NCBI RefSeq assembly: GCF_009737085.1
Contig: NZ_WOVL01000009.1
Coordinates: 124,001 to 188,000 of the forward strand
From: Paenibacillus sp. NEAU-GSW1
GTDB lineage: Bacteria > Bacillota > Bacilli > Paenibacillales > Paenibacillaceae
Reading direction: 5' to 3'
DNA length: 64,000 nucleotides
Positions 33,690 through 42,690 of this stretch are shown piece after piece. A model generated the notes under the pieces. The model was not told where the DNA came from. It did no database searches and saw only the letters and a program-made list of their open reading frames with translations. A program made the translations under genes and the position numbers. The first letter of the stretch is position 1. Each line of letters starts with the position of its first letter.

Positions 33690-34673
33690 ATGCTTCGTCT
33701 GTCTTTCAAAAAGCTATTGACCCCTGCTTTAATCGGATTGCTTGCCCTGTCGCTCGCAGCTTGCGGCAATTCTAATAACAGCGCTCCGGCAGCTAATGGA
33801 GAAGCGTCTGCTTCGCCTTCTGCATCCGCCTCGCCCGCAGCGTCGACCGAGAACATCGTCATTGAACATGAGCTTGGCAAAATCGAGCTTGACCATGTGC
33901 CGCAGCGAATCGTCGTTATGGAGTTCAGCTATGCTGACGCGCTTACGACGCTTGGCGTACAGCCGATCGGCGTTGCCGATGACGGAGACGCAGCGCTGCT
34001 GATGGATGTCGTGAAAGAAAAACTAGGCAACTACACTTCGGTCGGTTCGCGTTATGAGCCAAACATCGAGCTGATCAGTTCGCTGCAGCCGGATTTGATC
34101 ATCGCCGACCTGAACCATCACAAAAACGTATATGACCAGTTGAACGCCGTTGCGCCTACGCTCGTCTTGAACGATCACCTGGCTGACTACAATACGATGC
34201 TTAGCAACTATGCGGTTATTGCCAAAGCAGTCGGAAAAGAGGCTGAAGGCCAAAAACGTCTGGAAGAGCATAAACAAATCATCGACGAGGCGAAAGCTAA
34301 AATCAAAAACTCCGATCTGACGATTCTCCCGGCCGTTGTCAATCCGAAAGGCTTCTTCGCTCACTCCGACCATTCTTATGTCGGTTCGTTCCTGACATCG
34401 CTTGGCTTCAACGATCCGGTTAAGGACGAGGAGTCGTATCCGCAGCTTACGCTGGAGCAATTGGTGGAGACGAACCCGCAAGCGATCTTCCTGCTGCCGA
34501 CAGAGGAAGTAACGATCGTTAACGAGTGGGAGAAAAATCCGCTGTGGAGCAAAATCGACGCTGTCACAAACGATAAAGTATTTTCCGTTGAACGCCGCAA
34601 CTGGGCTCTGTCCCGCGGTCTGCTCGGCTCCGAGCATGTGATTAACGACTTAGTAAGCAACCTGGGAGAGTAA
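33690..34673 (+). CDS. Iron-siderophore ABC transporter substrate-binding lipoprotein
   Basis: 327 residues from the ATG at 33690 with GGGAGGA upstream; an upstream in-frame start would translate the Fur box as poly-Ile. The lipoprotein signal ends LAACGN, followed by a Ser/Ala/Pro-rich linker, then the FecB/FhuD-type bilobed domain: IVIEHELGKIEL, PQRIVVMEFSYADALTTLGV, VGSRYEPNIELISSLQPDLI and a C-terminal lobe with VFSVERRNWALSRG. The pattern is closest to the ferric-citrate/hydroxamate binding group (YfmC-like). First gene of a binding protein-permease-permease operon. Confidence 0.92.
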   Translation: MLRLSFKKLLTPALIGLLALSLAACGNSNNSAPAANGEASASPSASASPAASTENIVIEHELGKIELDHVPQRIVVMEFSYADALTTLGVQPIGVADDGDAALLMDVVKEKLGNYTSVGSRYEPNIELISSLQPDLIIADLNHHKNVYDQLNAVAPTLVLNDHLADYNTMLSNYAVIAKAVGKEAEGQKRLEEHKQIIDEAKAKIKNSDLTILPAVVNPKGFFAHSDHSYVGSFLTSLGFNDPVKDEESYPQLTLEQLVETNPQAIFLLPTEEVTIVNEWEKNPLWSKIDAVTNDKVFSVERRNWALSRGLLGSEHVINDLVSNLGE

Positions 34674-34676
34674 GGT

Positions 34677-35702
34677 GTGTCGGAAATGACCGTGCCCGTA
34701 ACTGAAAAGCAGAAGCGCCCCGCGCTTCTGCTCTTCCTTTTTTCTATTGTCTTGTTCATTGTCAGCGTCGTCAGCAATTTGAAATGGGGACAAGCGGACG
34801 TTTCTTGGCAGACGCTGTTTGAAGCCGTTATGTTCCAGGGTGAAGAGAAGGCGCATCTGTACATTCAGACGCTCCGCCTGCCGCGTACGATTGCGGCTGC
34901 TGTCGTTGGCCTTCATCTCGCCTTGGCCGGTCTGTTAACGCAGCTTGCAACCCGCAACCCGCTTGCCTCGCCGCATATTTTCGGCATTAATGCCGGCGCG
35001 TCGCTCGCCGTCGTATTCGGCATCGTATTCGTGAACGGCCTTTCCCTGCTTGGCACGGCTGCCTTCGCTTTTGGCGGCGCGGCTCTCGGCGCGTTTCTCG
35101 TCTGGGCGCTAGCAGGCTCGCAGCAGCAAAAGCAGCATGTACGGCTGGCGCTGGCAGGCATTGCCGTCCATTTCCTGCTGTCTTCCCTAACAGAGGGGAT
35201 GATCATTCTTAACCAGCATTCCACCGACAGCATGATGTTCTGGCTCGTCGGCTCCACCAGCGGCGCAGGGTGGAACGATGTCAGGCTGCTGCTCCCGTTT
35301 ACGGCTGCTGCTCTCGTCCTGCTGCTCGTCCTTTTCCCGCTGCTTCGGCTGCTCGCTTTGGATGATGCAGTCGCAATCGGGCTTGGCGGTCGTGTTGCGC
35401 TTGTGCGCGGCGGAGCCGTCCTGCTCGTCATCGTGCTGTCCGGATCGGCGGTTGCCGTGTGCGGGCCAATCGGCTTTCTCTGTCTCATTGTTCCGCATAT
35501 TGCGCGCTATTTGATCGGGAGCAGGCTCCTGCTGCTTGTCCCTTTTACAGCGTTGCTTGGCGCCTGCATGCTTGTCTATGCCGATCTGCTAAGCAAGCTG
35601 ATCGCCTTTCCGTACGAATCGCCAGTCGGCATCGTTACCGCAGCGCTTGGCGGACCATTCTTCATTTATTTAGCGCGCAAGCAAAGGAGGAGCCCGGCAT
35701 GA
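34677..35702 (+). CDS. FecCD-family iron-siderophore permease, first subunit
   Basis: 341 residues with about ten hydrophobic helices. Typical signatures: LRLPRTIAAAVVGLHLALAG, TRNPLASPHIFGINAGASLA, and near the end the ATPase-contact region CGPIGFLCLIVPHIARYLIG. The start is a GTG at 34677, 3 nt after the preceding stop with GGGAGAG upstream; an ATG at 34686 is the alternative. It pairs with the next gene as a heterodimeric permease. Confidence 0.93.
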   Translation: MSEMTVPVTEKQKRPALLLFLFSIVLFIVSVVSNLKWGQADVSWQTLFEAVMFQGEEKAHLYIQTLRLPRTIAAAVVGLHLALAGLLTQLATRNPLASPHIFGINAGASLAVVFGIVFVNGLSLLGTAAFAFGGAALGAFLVWALAGSQQQKQHVRLALAGIAVHFLLSSLTEGMIILNQHSTDSMMFWLVGSTSGAGWNDVRLLLPFTAAALVLLLVLFPLLRLLALDDAVAIGLGGRVALVRGGAVLLVIVLSGSAVAVCGPIGFLCLIVPHIARYLIGSRLLLLVPFTALLGACMLVYADLLSKLIAFPYESPVGIVTAALGGPFFIYLARKQRRSPA

Positions 35703-36679
35703 AAAAAACGATAGCGGCTGTATCCGCCTCCCTCCTGCTTCTTGTGCTGATCGCAGTCTCGCTTCGCGCGGGCGCCGTGCCGGTTCCGCTGCGCGAGCTG
35801 TGGGCAAGCCTTACGCTGCAAGAATCTCCAGCTTCCTTTATTGTCCTGCAATACCGGCTGCCGCGCGTTATCGTCGCCGTGCTCGCCGGTTTCGGCCTGG
35901 CAACGGCAGGCCTCATCCTGCAAAGCATTATTCGCAATCCGCTCGCCAGCCCGGATGTCATCGGCATTACGAAAGGAGCCGGCTTTACGGCTGCAACGGT
36001 CATTTTTCTTTTTCCGCATGCTCCGGGATTTGTTCTTCCGGTTGCCGCATTTGCCGGTGCGATCATTGCATTGCTTGCGCTTCTACTGCTCAGTCGGAAA
36101 ATGACGCTGCCTCCCGCATCCTTCGCGCTTGTCGGCGTAGCGGTCGGCGCGGTCTTCCAAGCGGGCATTCAATATCTGCTCGTCAAGTATCCCTCCGACG
36201 TCAACATGGCGCTGCTGTGGATGTCCGGCAGCCTTTGGGGACGCGGATGGCCTCACGTGTGGTCGCTTCTTCCTTGGATTGCCGTTCTGCTCCCGATCGC
36301 ATGGCTGCAATACGCCAAGCTCAATGTGCTGCAGCTCGGCGACGAAGGCGGCTCCGCGCTCGGGCTCAACGTATCCAAGCAGCGGCTGATGCTGCTGCTG
36401 CTTGCTGTAGCCCTTACCGGCAGCGCCGTTGCGGCCGTCGGCGCGATCGGCTTTATCGGCTTGATCGCGCCGCACATCGCCAGGCTGCTCGTCGGCGGGC
36501 GGCATCAGTGGATGCTGCCGCTGGCGGCGCTCATCGGCGCCGATCTGATGCTGCTCGGCGACATCGCCGGCCGCTTGATTCTTATTCCGCGCGAGGTGCC
36601 TGTCGGCATTACGACGGCTGTCCTCGGCGCGCCGTATTTTATTTATTTGCTGCGCCGCGAGCGGCTGAAAACAAAATAA
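35699..36679 (+). CDS. FecCD-family iron-siderophore permease, second subunit
   Basis: 326 residues from the ATG at 35699, which overlaps the previous stop codon by 4 nt and has AAGGAGG upstream. About ten helices; signatures are YRLPRVIVAVLAGFGLATAG, IRNPLASPDVIGITKGAG, and GAIGFIGLIAPHIARLLVGG. The operon ends here without an ATPase gene; in B. subtilis a shared ATPase (YusV/FpbC) serves several such permeases, so the ATPase is probably encoded elsewhere. Longer upstream frames exist but lie inside the partner gene. Confidence 0.93.
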   Translation: MKKTIAAVSASLLLLVLIAVSLRAGAVPVPLRELWASLTLQESPASFIVLQYRLPRVIVAVLAGFGLATAGLILQSIIRNPLASPDVIGITKGAGFTAATVIFLFPHAPGFVLPVAAFAGAIIALLALLLLSRKMTLPPASFALVGVAVGAVFQAGIQYLLVKYPSDVNMALLWMSGSLWGRGWPHVWSLLPWIAVLLPIAWLQYAKLNVLQLGDEGGSALGLNVSKQRLMLLLLAVALTGSAVAAVGAIGFIGLIAPHIARLLVGGRHQWMLPLAALIGADLMLLGDIAGRLILIPREVPVGITTAVLGAPYFIYLLRRERLKTK

Positions 36680-36765
36680 TTTTTAGTAGAACGGATCGAA
36701 AAAACCGACGAAAAATGATAAACTATGTGAAAAATCGACTTATTCCATTCGCATAGGAGCTTTCA

Positions 36766-38373
36766 ATGCCTTCGATCATTCAACCGCGAAAAGGCTTTAA
36801 ACTGTCTACCATTATCTCTTTCGTCGTTATTATGTCCGTCGTCGTCGCTATTGTGATCAGTACGAGGGTCGGCTATCATGCCGAGAAAACATCGCTTTAC
36901 CATAATACGCTCGAGCTGAATCGAATTTCGGCCGTCAATCTTAGCAATACAGCGCAATCGCTCGTTATAACGATGAAAAAAAGCTTGGAAGTAACCGCTG
37001 ATTATTTCTCGGATGTTCCGTTATCCGATGAAACCGTGCTGGACCAGCTGGACTTTTTTATGGGCACCAGCCCTTATTTCAATTCTCTTTCCATCGTGGA
37101 TGACGGAGGCGTCATCGTATCGACCTCGCCCAATAATCTCGGACTCATTGGCACAAAGCTGACCTCCGATGCGGCGCAAAATGCGCTGGAGCGGAAGGAG
37201 CCTATCATCTCGGAGCCGTTTCAAGCGGTTACGAAGCGAGTGATCATTCTCGTCAGCCATCCGATCTTCGATTCGAAGGGCAATTATAAAGGCTTCGTCG
37301 GCGGCTCGGTTTATTTGCAGCAGCCTAATATTTTCCAGAATATTCTCGGCGATCAGGCGGCGAATCCAAGCGGGTCCTATTACTATGTCGTAGATTCGTC
37401 CGGCAAGCTTATTTTCCATCCGAACAAGGAGCGGATTTCCGAGTCTGTCAGTCATAACCCGATCGTCCAGAAGCTGATGGAAGGGAAAGCCGGCGAACAG
37501 AAGCTAAACAATTCAGAGGGCGTCACCTTCCTTGCCGGCTACGCTCCTGTACCGGAGGTCGGCTGGGGAATCGTATCGCAAACGCCCGAGGCTTATGTCG
37601 CATCGACTGCGCGAAATGTCATAAAGCAAATGCTCATTTTGACAACGCCTTTCTTGCTTCTGCTGCTGGCTGGCTCGCTTTGGCTGTCGCGCAAGCTGGC
37701 CGAGCCTCTAAACCGGCTCGCCAACTATGCGTCGCGCCTCTCACGCGGCGATGATGCGCTGACTACGCTTCCGACGGTCGTCTTCTGGAATTACGAGGCG
37801 AATCAGCTCAACAATACCGTTACACTCGCCTTCCTGAAACTAAGGCAAAAAACAGCCGAGCTGTCGGAGGAGGCGCAAACCGATCCGCTGACCGGCCTGT
37901 TAAACCGAAGGACGCTGGATGACATAACATCGCTGTGGCATAAGCAGGGCTTGCCATTCGCTGTCATCATGCTTGATTTGGACCATTTCAAAGCAGTAAA
38001 CGACGAATTCGGCCATCAAACGGGCGACGAAGTGTTAAAGACGCTTGCCGGCATATTGAAAGCCGAGCAGCGCGAGCTCGATTATTGCTTCCGCTACGGC
38101 GGAGAGGAATTTACGATGCTTCTGCCGAACACTTCGGAGCAGCAAGCACTGGAGCTGGCGGAGCGCATTCGCGTTCGGACCGCCAACACCAAGATGCCGA
38201 TCGGCCGCAGCATAACGCTCTCGCTTGGCATTGCCGTATCGCCGGTCGACGCCAAACAACCGGAACAATTGTTCAAGCTCGCGGATCAAGCGCTCTATCT
38301 GGCCAAGCATGAGGGGCGCAACCGCGCCGTCAGCAGCAGCCGCTTCAGAGAGGCCGCCTCTGCGAAGGAATAG
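36766..38373 (+). CDS. Membrane diguanylate cyclase with extracellular Cache sensor
   Basis: 535 residues: a cytoplasmic start, helix 1 (about 17-34), an extracellular dCache_1-type double sensor (about 45-290, with ILVSHPIFDSKGNYKGFVGG and SGSYYYVVDSSGKLIFHPN), helix 2 (about 292-310), a short HAMP-like linker, and a GGDEF domain (about 370-525). The catalytic motif is GGEEF and an RELD inhibitory I-site sits five residues before it, so product inhibition by c-di-GMP is expected. A weak GGAG is near the ATG. It probably produces c-di-GMP in response to a small extracellular ligand. A longer transcript into the palindrome array cannot be excluded because no terminator follows. Confidence 0.92.
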   Translation: MPSIIQPRKGFKLSTIISFVVIMSVVVAIVISTRVGYHAEKTSLYHNTLELNRISAVNLSNTAQSLVITMKKSLEVTADYFSDVPLSDETVLDQLDFFMGTSPYFNSLSIVDDGGVIVSTSPNNLGLIGTKLTSDAAQNALERKEPIISEPFQAVTKRVIILVSHPIFDSKGNYKGFVGGSVYLQQPNIFQNILGDQAANPSGSYYYVVDSSGKLIFHPNKERISESVSHNPIVQKLMEGKAGEQKLNNSEGVTFLAGYAPVPEVGWGIVSQTPEAYVASTARNVIKQMLILTTPFLLLLLAGSLWLSRKLAEPLNRLANYASRLSRGDDALTTLPTVVFWNYEANQLNNTVTLAFLKLRQKTAELSEEAQTDPLTGLLNRRTLDDITSLWHKQGLPFAVIMLDLDHFKAVNDEFGHQTGDEVLKTLAGILKAEQRELDYCFRYGGEEFTMLLPNTSEQQALELAERIRVRTANTKMPIGRSITLSLGIAVSPVDAKQPEQLFKLADQALYLAKHEGRNRAVSSSRFREAASAKE

Positions 38374-38379
38374 CGGAAT

Positions 38380-38778
38380 AGCAACGCTGCGTGACAGCGT
38401 CTTTTCCGGGGGAATAACGCTATGTGGCAGCGCTATTTCCCCGTTTGTGCGTCTACGCAATCAAATAACGCTGCGTGACAGCGTTATATTTCGCAAATCG
38501 ACGCTTTCTCGGCTTTTCCGGGGGAATAACGCTGTGTGGCAGCGCTATTTCCCCGTCTGTGCGTCTACGCGATCAAATAACGCTGCGTGACAGCGTTATA
38601 TTTCGCAAATCGACGCTTTCTCGGCTTTTCCGGGGGAATAACGCTGTGTGGCAGCGCTATTTCCCCGTCTGTGCGTCTATGCAATCAAATAACGCTGCGT
38701 GACAGCGTTATATTTCGCAAATCGACGCTTTCTCGGCTTTTCCGGGGGAATAACGCTGTGCGGCAGCGTTATCTCCCG
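38380..38778. repeat. Palindrome array II (112-bp units, AATAACGCTG family)
   Basis: Occupies nearly the whole 484-bp gap between the cyclase and YhgE genes. Cores AATAACGCTG start at 38413, 38464, 38525, 38576, 38637, 38688 and 38749, spaced 51, 61, 51, 61, 51, 61 nt, with a deleted extra unit at 38380. Two core types alternate: AATAACGCTG-N5-CAGCGTTATA and AATAACGCTG-N5-CAGCGCTATT. The units are nearly identical (112-bp period). Several open frames through it are repeats, not genes. Confidence 0.96.
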
Positions 38779-38857
38779 TCGTGACTTATCGGACAGACCT
38801 TTCTTTTATTTTGGTGATATTTGGGAATACTAGCCAAAAAAACTGGAGGTCGCCGCT

Positions 38858-41011
38858 TTGATTTTCCGCATATATGCTCGCGACATCGCTGGCATTGCCC
38901 GCAACTGGGCGCTACTCGTTACCATTCTCGGGCTTATCGCCCTCCCGTCGCTGTACGCTTGGTTCAATATCAAATCTTCCTGGGATCCGTACGGCAATAC
39001 TAGCGGGCTCGCCGTCGCAGTCGCCAATAACGACAACGGCGCATCCATTCACGGCAATCCGCTCCGCGCGGGCGATGAAATTATCGAATCGCTGAAATCA
39101 AACCGCAAAATCGGCTGGCGTTTCGTAGACGAAGACCAAGCGTTAGAGGGCGTCAAGCACGGCGATTATTACGCGAGCATCGTCATACCGGCGGACTTCT
39201 CTACGAAAATCGCCACCGTGTTGAACGATAATCCAGAGCAAGCGAAGATCCTTTATACCGTTAATGAAAAAATTAACGCCGTTTCTCCGAAAATCGCCGC
39301 TTCCGGCGCGAATGCCATCGTCGAGCAAATTCGCAGCACATTTGTGAAAACGGCTAACGGCGTCATTTTCAGCCTGTTAAATGAAGTTGGTTTGGAGCTT
39401 GAGAAGGAGAAGCCAACGATTGAAAATTCGCGGGATATCGTCTTCAAGCTGGAAGAGCTGTTCCCGGAAATCAAGAGCGCGGTATCTGCCGCATCGGCAG
39501 ATGCCGCTAAAGCGGAGGCGATTGCAGGCCGCGCGCAGAACGCTTTGCCGGATGCCGCCAAGCTCGTCGCCGACGGCAGGCAGCTGGCCGCAAAGCTTAC
39601 GCCGCTGCTCGCGGACAGCGCCGATGCGGTCGAGCAAACCGCTCCAGCGCTGAAGCAGGATTTGCAGCTGCTCGCCGGAGCTGCCGATGCTGCGGCCGAG
39701 CTGGCCGCCAGCCTTCGCAACGGCGCGGCAACAGCCGATACGGAGTCGGCCATTGCCGCACTAGAGCGGATGGACGGCAAGCTCGGCATTGCCGCCCGCG
39801 TGGCGGGAAGCTCGGCCGACTTGTTCGGCAGGCTCGCGGATATGACCGGCGGCAGCAGGCTCGCCGACGCGGATGCCAAGCTGCGGCAGGCGGAGAGCAG
39901 CTTTACGCGCTCAAGCGAAGCCGCTAATCAGCTTGCCGCTGCCGCCCGGCGCGGCGAAGAACCGGCTGCCGCGCTGCTGGACAAGCTAGCTGATGGCGCG
40001 GCGCAAGCCTCGTCGGTGGTGAACAGCCTGTTGGACCGTTATGACAGCGACATTGTGCCGGGCATCCGGGAAGGGATGGACAAAGCGCTGACCGCCGCCA
40101 AAAAAGCCAATGAGGCGCTTAAGCAAACGGCCGCGGATATGCCGGATATCGAGAAGCTTCTGCAGGATGCAAGCAAAGGGCTGACCTTCGGCAAAGCTGC
40201 GCTCGCCGAGATCGAAAAGCGGCTGCCAAACGCCGAGCAGAAAATTAAACGTTTAGCCGAGCGTATTCGCCAGATGGAACAAGAAGGCAGCTTGGATGAG
40301 CTGATCAGCCTGCTGCAAAACAATGCCCAGCGGGAAAGTGCCTTTTTCGCAGAGCCTGTCGTCCTGCAAGAGTATCGGTTGTATCCGATTCCGAATTACG
40401 GCTCGGCCATGTCGCCTTTCTTTTCCACGCTGTCGATTTGGGTAGGCGCGCTGCTGCTCGTCTCGCTTCTGTCCGTCGATCCGCATCCCGGAGAAGGGGA
40501 AGCATTAAAAAGCTATCAAAGCTATTTCGGCCGCTATCTCACGTTTCTTACGCTGTCGCTGCTGCAAACCTTGCTGATCACAACCGGCGATATTTGGATT
40601 TTGCATACGCATGTCGTCGATAAGGGGGCGTTTCTCTTGTTCGGACTACTGCTTAGCGCCTTATTTATGCTGATCGTTTATACGCTCGTCTCGGTGTTCG
40701 GCAACGTCGGCAAAGCGCTGTCCATCGTCCTGCTGGTGCTGCAGCTCGCCGGCTCCGGCGGAACGTTCCCGATTCAGGTGACGCTGCCCTTTTTTCAAGC
40801 GATCCACCCTTATTTGCCGTTTACGTATGCGATCAGCATGATGCGCGAGGCGGTCGGCGGCATTTTGTGGGATATTGTCCGGCAGGATATGATTTCGCTC
40901 GCAATATTCGCCGCCGTTACTCTCCTGATCGGCATCGCGCTAAAGAAAACGATCAATCGCGCCTCCTCCGGCTTCGTACGAAAAGCAAAGGAAAGCGATT
41001 TGTTTCACTAG
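38858..41011 (+). CDS. YhgE/Pip-family membrane protein (ABC-2 permease-like)
   Basis: 717 residues with a TTG start at 38858, 9 nt after GGAGGT. One N-terminal helix (about 18-37) precedes LPSLYAWFNIKSSWDPYGNT, the family signature. A long extracellular region (about 40-515) follows, very rich in Ala, Asp and Leu, with coiled-coil character and repeated AADAA-type segments. Five or six helices lie at the C-terminus (about 530-705) with an ABC-2-like segment LPFTYAISMMREAVGGILWD. The family includes the phage infection protein Pip and type VII secretion-linked EsaA-like proteins. No ESX genes are nearby, so the role is open. Confidence 0.9.
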   Translation: MIFRIYARDIAGIARNWALLVTILGLIALPSLYAWFNIKSSWDPYGNTSGLAVAVANNDNGASIHGNPLRAGDEIIESLKSNRKIGWRFVDEDQALEGVKHGDYYASIVIPADFSTKIATVLNDNPEQAKILYTVNEKINAVSPKIAASGANAIVEQIRSTFVKTANGVIFSLLNEVGLELEKEKPTIENSRDIVFKLEELFPEIKSAVSAASADAAKAEAIAGRAQNALPDAAKLVADGRQLAAKLTPLLADSADAVEQTAPALKQDLQLLAGAADAAAELAASLRNGAATADTESAIAALERMDGKLGIAARVAGSSADLFGRLADMTGGSRLADADAKLRQAESSFTRSSEAANQLAAAARRGEEPAAALLDKLADGAAQASSVVNSLLDRYDSDIVPGIREGMDKALTAAKKANEALKQTAADMPDIEKLLQDASKGLTFGKAALAEIEKRLPNAEQKIKRLAERIRQMEQEGSLDELISLLQNNAQRESAFFAEPVVLQEYRLYPIPNYGSAMSPFFSTLSIWVGALLLVSLLSVDPHPGEGEALKSYQSYFGRYLTFLTLSLLQTLLITTGDIWILHTHVVDKGAFLLFGLLLSALFMLIVYTLVSVFGNVGKALSIVLLVLQLAGSGGTFPIQVTLPFFQAIHPYLPFTYAISMMREAVGGILWDIVRQDMISLAIFAAVTLLIGIALKKTINRASSGFVRKAKESDLFH

Positions 41012-41149
41012 CTTCGCTTCCTCCAGACCGAGCAACTTTTGTTCTGTTGGATAGGCGAACTCGGCTGGCGCAAGGGGCGGGCATTCATGCGGGTGGTTCG
41101 GTGAATTTAGCCGGGTTGAGCATTTAGGCGGATAACGTACCTGCTACCC

Positions 41150-41338
41150 AATATAACGAATGGAATTTCGCTATTTAACCGCACAATCGACACTTTACTG
41201 ACAAGAACGAAGCTGACTTCGCTACTCGGGAACTCCGGTTCGTTATTAGCGAAGTTGGCTTCGTTCTTCTGCGAGCATCATCACATTTCGAATAATATAA
41301 CGAAAATTGATTCGTTATTTTGCGAATCTGCTTCGCTC
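41150..41338. repeat. Palindrome array V (ATAACGAA family)
   Basis: Fills the gap between the YhgE gene and an MFS gene. CGAA of each core lies at 41157, 41208, 41250, 41301 and 41323, spaced 51, 42, 51 and 22 nt. Typical palindromes are ATAACGAA-N6-TTCGTTAT (41297 on) and AACGAAG-N4-CTTCGCT. The preceding 41012-41149 shows no gene or clear signal. Confidence 0.88.
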
Positions 41339-41412
41339 TTCGCCCCCCTTTCGATTGCCGCCCAATAGGTATACAATGGAAGAACAACTCAGTCGTCCGG
41401 GAAGTGACTACG

Positions 41413-42612
41413 ATGCAATTTTCATGGAAACGCAATCTGATCGTGCTGTGGGTCGGCGTCTTTTTTTGCAGCACCGCCTATTCGATCTCGATCCCTTTTA
41501 TTCCATTGTTTCTTAATAATGAGCTTGGCGTTGACAACCATCTGGAGGCCTGGTCGGGCATCGCCTTTGGCATTACGTTTCTCGCCAGCGCCCTGATTGC
41601 GCCTTACTGGGGCTCGCTCGCCGACAAATACGGCCGCAAGCCGATGCTCATCCGTTCGGGCTTCAGCCTCGCCGCGCTCTATTTTATTACGTATTTCATT
41701 CACGATCCGTATTTGTTTTTGCTGCTTCGCATCTTTCAAGGCTTGCTAGCAGGCTATGTGCCGGCGGCAATCGCGATGGTCGCAACGAATACGCCGGAAG
41801 ATAAAACCGGCTATGCGCTTGGCATTATGGCGACCTCCGGGGCCACCGGGGGCATCGTCGGGCCGCTCGTCGGCGGCATCATCAGCCATATGATCGGCAA
41901 CCGGGAGTCGTTTATTTTTTCCGGCTTTGTCGTGCTTGTAGCCGCCCTCATCGCGACGTTCTTCGCGCATGAGAAGACGTTCAACCGTTCCGCCCATCGC
42001 TCCTCCGTCAAAGAGGATTTGAAGCATGCGCTGGAGAACCGCACCTTTATGTCGCTGCTCGTTATGGCGGGACTCGCGACGTTCTCCGTCATGATTCTGG
42101 AGCCTTTGCTGACCGTTTATGTTCTCCAGCTTGGCGCTGACAAGAATGACGCTTCCCTGCAATCGGGCATCGTATTTTCCGCCGTCGGCATCGCGACGCT
42201 GATCGCCGCCCCGCAATGGGGCAAAATCGGCTCGCGCATCGGCTTCTCGAAGGTGCTCTTCATCGGCCTGCTTGGCGGCGGCATCGGCAACTGCCTGCAG
42301 TTTTTCGTCGGCCATTTCATTGAATTCGGCGCGCTTCGCTTTTTGTACGGCTTGTTCTTCGCCGGCGTCTATCCGTCCGTTAACGCGATGATCGTCAAAG
42401 TGACGGAATCAAGCTTTCGCGGGCGCGCCTTTAGCTTGAACCAGTCGGCTACCCAGTTCGCTACGATGCTGGGACCGGTCATCGGCGGCGTGCTCGGCGG
42501 CGTTATCCCGATTCGCTGGGTGTTCGTCATCAATGGCGTCATGCTCTTTACTGCAGCCATTCTGCTGCGCAGACAGCATATGGAAGACAGGCTCCATGCC
42601 CCTGAAGGTTGA
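41413..42612 (+). CDS. MFS multidrug-type efflux transporter
   Basis: 399 residues from the ATG at 41413 (MQFSWKRNLIVLWVG), which has GGAAGTGA upstream; the frame further upstream runs into the repeat array. Twelve helices, the MFS motif A between helices 2 and 3 (PYWGSLADKYGRKPMLIRSG) and the antiporter motif C (GIMATSGATGGIVGPLVGG) in helix 5, which marks a proton-coupled drug exporter of the DHA1 group (MdtG/TetA-like). It is followed by a strong inverted repeat shared with the convergent immunity operon. Confidence 0.92.
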   Translation: MQFSWKRNLIVLWVGVFFCSTAYSISIPFIPLFLNNELGVDNHLEAWSGIAFGITFLASALIAPYWGSLADKYGRKPMLIRSGFSLAALYFITYFIHDPYLFLLLRIFQGLLAGYVPAAIAMVATNTPEDKTGYALGIMATSGATGGIVGPLVGGIISHMIGNRESFIFSGFVVLVAALIATFFAHEKTFNRSAHRSSVKEDLKHALENRTFMSLLVMAGLATFSVMILEPLLTVYVLQLGADKNDASLQSGIVFSAVGIATLIAAPQWGKIGSRIGFSKVLFIGLLGGGIGNCLQFFVGHFIEFGALRFLYGLFFAGVYPSVNAMIVKVTESSFRGRAFSLNQSATQFATMLGPVIGGVLGGVIPIRWVFVINGVMLFTAAILLRRQHMEDRLHAPEG

Positions 42613-42643
42613 CGCCATTAACGCCGTTAACTCCGTTAATCAT

Positions 42644-42690
42644 TAGCCTCATTGAGGATTCTCTTCCTCATTGAGGCTATATTTCTTTTC
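42644..42690. terminator. Bidirectional terminator between convergent MFS and ABC operons
   Basis: TAGCCTCATTGAGGA pairs perfectly with TCCTCATTGAGGCTA around a 6-nt loop, followed on the + strand by TATTTCTTTT. Each arm is itself nearly palindromic. It overlaps the last codon of the minus-strand gene. Confidence 0.8.

Noticed and set aside
38380..38784. Tandem 112-bp repeats and overlapping open frames of 65-121 codons
   Set aside because: Not CRISPR: repeats are long, contiguous and palindromic with repeated rather than unique spacers, and no cas gene is near. The frames are translations of the repeat without ribosome sites.
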